Source of the DNA: Riptortus pedestris
Lineage: Eukaryota > Arthropoda > Insecta > Hemiptera > Alydidae
Length of the DNA stretch: 64,000 nucleotides
Reading direction: 5' to 3'
Assembly (NCBI GenBank): GCA_019009955.1
Contig: CM032228.1
Location: forward strand, 71,726,001-71,790,000
The notes under the pieces: model-generated
The model's input: the letters and a program-made list of their open reading frames with translations, nothing else
What the model was told of the DNA's origin: nothing
The model's database searches: none
Part shown: positions 55,601 to 59,927 of the stretch, piece by piece
Layout of the letters: the number at the start of each line of letters is the position of its first letter
Position numbering within the stretch: position 1 is the first letter of the stretch
Made by a program: the position numbers and the translations under genes

Positions 55601-58600
55601 AGATGGAAAGTTCGTCACGCAGGGGCTGCGTAAACTAAGCAGATTTCCCTCGTGATGTTTAAAAATAGATAAATCTACATACTGCTAACACAATAGCACC
55701 GTCAACATCAAGTGAATAAATACAAACGATAATAAGAAACGAGTCTGGAAGCACCTGAAACGTAAACAAACAGGTGTGCCAACTTTCTCACTTCTTCTTC
55801 TTTCTTTAGGGAAAGAAAAACAATTACTGCAATATCTCAGAATATAACATATTAATTTCATTGAAAACTATTTAGTATATCTAGTACTGTAATTTATAAT
55901 GGATCAGAATAATTTATATCTCAATCAATCAAATTTTAGTAGCCCAAGAACTTAAGAAGGGGTGGGGGTCACCATAACATTTTTACATTAATCTTGTACA
56001 ATAAAGGTCTCTTGAAAACAATTTATGGTATTTAAGCTTCGAATAATGTGATTTATTACATTAAAGAGTATTGTTGTTTATGTAACATGAGTAGAAGTGG
56101 GGGTTTGCTGAAGGTTCAAAACTGAAAAATGCAAATATCTCGGTTAATTTTCATGATAGAGAATAAATGCACATAACAATATTTATAGTACATTTAATTT
56201 GCAATAAGATTGGGTCTATACACTTTTTTGATCCGACGTATAGCAACGGAGATATTTAGAATTTTCTAAAATCCCCCTCCCACTGTTCCGATTTCTGCCA
56301 TTAACGAACTTGATCTGTCTTTTTACATAAAATTGCGACCCCTAGAGCGATAACAGACAAATTCCCTTAAGGGAAATCTGCTAAAAACTAATTTATAACA
56401 GTTATATAATCTAATTATCTTTTGTTTTGCTTGATTCTTATTTAAAGGTGAATAGATAAAAATAATATACAATAATGATATTTATTATTGAAACTCCTTA
56501 CTTTGTTTATACATTGTTTCGATTACATCACGGGCATGGATTTCAATTGTTACAATAGCAACTACTTTCAGTCTTTCAAGTTTTTGCAAATCACCTCTTA
56601 TGGCATCAGAATATTTTGCTAAGCACTGGTTCTGAAAAAGAAAGCATTTTTTTAATGAGTAATTAAAAACTATCCCATATGTCTATTAAAAATACAAATG
56701 ACTATAATTACCTGCTTTTTTTTTAATTTTCTCAAAGGAGTTTTTGACACTAATGCTCTACATTGCAACAGGGTTTTTGTACAATCATAAGTCCATTGTA
56801 TCTGAAATAAAATGTTTTGTGACTTTGTTTATAAAGTAAGTTTCACTTTCTTCATACCACTATTTTTAAGCAGTAATAGGTCCTCAATTAATAAAAACTT
56901 TTATCGCCACAGAAACATAATAGAGCAATAAAGTATCTACATTTTAAAAAGTCCGTCATGTAGGGGCAAAGTAAACTAAGCAGATTTGCCATGTGCAGAT
57001 TTGTCATCACTCTTCTGATCACATCAAAGCACACATTTTCTATTTATATGTAAATAACCGATGAGTAGAAGGGGGGGGGGTTACTGAAGGCAGAATACAA
57101 GACAGTATGAATAACTTACATTATATTTGAGTTACGAAACATCAATAGTTTAACTATATTAGATCTATTATCATTTCACGATCCGACTCATAATAACAGA
57201 GATATTTTGAATCTTTGAATCTACCTCCTCTAAACCCCCACTATTCCAGCTTCGATTTCTGCCAGTAACAATTATGATCTATAGTGATGACTGAAATGGT
57301 TAAATATTAAGTATGATAAAGATCAAATAAAGTTTTTAAGTTTAAGTTTTAGGTTATCTCCTTCATAAATCTTCATTGACAGAGTACTATGCAGCACTAA
57401 ATTGTGTTACATATGTTTGTAATGTGCTAAAGTAAGGTAGTAATAGTAATAGAACAAGAAATATTTTATACAGACATTTTACTTATAATAAGAATTATTA
57501 ATATGTGAATAAATTACCTGGCTAGCAGTAATACATAATTGACCTGGGTTTTGAGAGAGCCACTTATCCCTTTGCAAAGCTAATTTCTTAAGCGAATTTT
57601 TAACAGCTCTCAAATTATCCCTTAAGCAGACTTTCATTATTTTTTCTGGAAAATATATTTAATAAATGTTCAGAAAAAAACAAAAAAAAAAAAACACTTC
57701 TCGTATAAATTAACTCAGGTGACAAGATTTTCAAAATTACATACAATTCCCTCATGGAAAAACAAAACAAGACATGTGATTCTCAGAAACTGTGACAGCA
57801 TATTCCCTAATGTTCATCATTCACTTCTTTCATAAAAATAAAAGCATTGATTTGAAATGTCAACAAAAATTTAAAAGATAATTTAGACATTTTATTTTGT
57901 AAGAGTTGATAAACTGGTTTAATGCATGTCTTCTGAGCTTTTTTTTCCTCTTTGAAAGCTAAAGGTTTTAACTCCAATACATTAATTTACTTCTTAAAAT
58001 GTACTTTTTTTTAAGATAGGTTTTGTTTCAATGTTTGGTCATACAAGTGATTTGAGAGATGAACGAGGAACAATAGGATTATAAAAAATGTCAATAAAGT
58101 ATATTTCTATTATACAAATAAAATCATTCACAGTTAAACTAATAAATTAAGTTAAAATAATTTTAATGTTTTAATCTCATGTGTAATAAACTATTAACCC
58201 TGAATGGGCAAGTAATATTATATGTATGTCTTACCTATTGAGGTCAACCACTGCTCTACTGGTCCTTCCAAAATAATATTTTTGCCCCATGGAATGTATT
58301 CTCCTTCTCCTGAATACATGCCAACGCCTTCAGTCCTGTTGTAATGAGGCTGTTGAAATTAGTCAACATTATTGCATAAGTACTTGTTTCAGGACAGGCA
58401 TATTTTAATGAACTTTAAATTCTAGTGTGATGAGATAATGAAAAGTAATCAAGAAGTGGTTTTAAATAAATAATTACGATCATACAAAAAGCTCTGAAAG
58501 GAAATCCTCCTATCCACTGACTGATAATAAAGATATATTCACTTTATATTTAGTGTCATCTACTTTACAAAAGTCCATCGCGCAAAGCTAAAGACTTCTC

Positions 58601-59875
58601 ACTTACTGGTATAACTCACTTGTGATCTCTCACCAGAGTTGGAGTGCTTCTTCTAGTTGGAGTTTGAAAGAGAAAAGGCTTGAAAAGCATACAAACAGTA
58701 TTACTAGAGATGAAGTGGATTCAGATCTCTTCATTGAATAGTCTGAAACCCTAAGTAGGACTAGCTCAAAAATGGCCGATCATAAGTGAAATCAGAGTAT
58801 GTGACATTCTATTAGAACTCATAAATCCTATTAGAGATCCTCCACAAAATGGACACCAACCAAAATGCTGAGTGGCTTATGGGAGTTAGGCTACAATATA
58901 GATAACTTCATGACAGACTAATAATTACATTTTCTAACATAGGAAACTTGGAAGTAGTAAGAATACTCATTGAAAAGAGTTCTTGTGACATAGAAGCTCA
59001 TATAGCTGAGACATCAGTGAGCAGCATTCTATGCTTAATGGTACATATGATGTAGAGGAATATTATTTTAATATTTATTTAAAATAACTTTCCGAAGAAG
59101 CAGCCAAGGCACTTAGCTTGGCCAACAAGTACAATGAAATGTACCCAATGCCATTCTACTTGATCTAAAGTATTCAAGTAAATGTGAATAATTCAGATTA
59201 TTTCTTTCTAAATTCTATTTTGTTTATTGAGGTTCAAACAATCAATAAGTTGAGTTTTCGTAAACTTCCATGGTTCATGTCATTGCCAGACCTTAATAAT
59301 CAAGGTTCCTGGCTTATAAAGAGGTTGTCTCTCTTCACACAAATGTCTGTCACGCAGGGGTTATGTAAACTCAGCAGATTTCCCACATGTGCCACATATT
59401 TGCATTTATCTTACAAAGTAAACAGTTCAATGAAAACCATATGTGGTATTTAACCTTAGAATGAAGTGGTTCATGATTTAACAGCTTATAGTTAATATGA
59501 CATCAGTATGAGTGGGGGTTTACTAATGGCCAAAAACAAAAATATGGAAATATCTCGATTAATATTCAATATAAAGAAAACATGTACATAACAACATTTA
59601 TAGAACATTACATTTTCAATAAGATTGGTTCTATACAATTTTTTGATCTGATGCATAATAACGGAGATATTAAGAATTTCTTAAATTCCTCTCCTCTAAA
59701 CCCACCCCCCTCCCACTGGTCAGATTTCAGCCATTAACGAACTTGATCTTTCTTTTTATATAAAACGATTATATTACACTATCAACAGGCTTGAAGATGA
59801 TGCCATCGCATTGAAAGCGCTTGCCAGCGGTACTCAACCATCAGCCAATGACGACGGTCTCCACCGAGAGGTATG

Positions 59876-59927
<52 letters not shown>

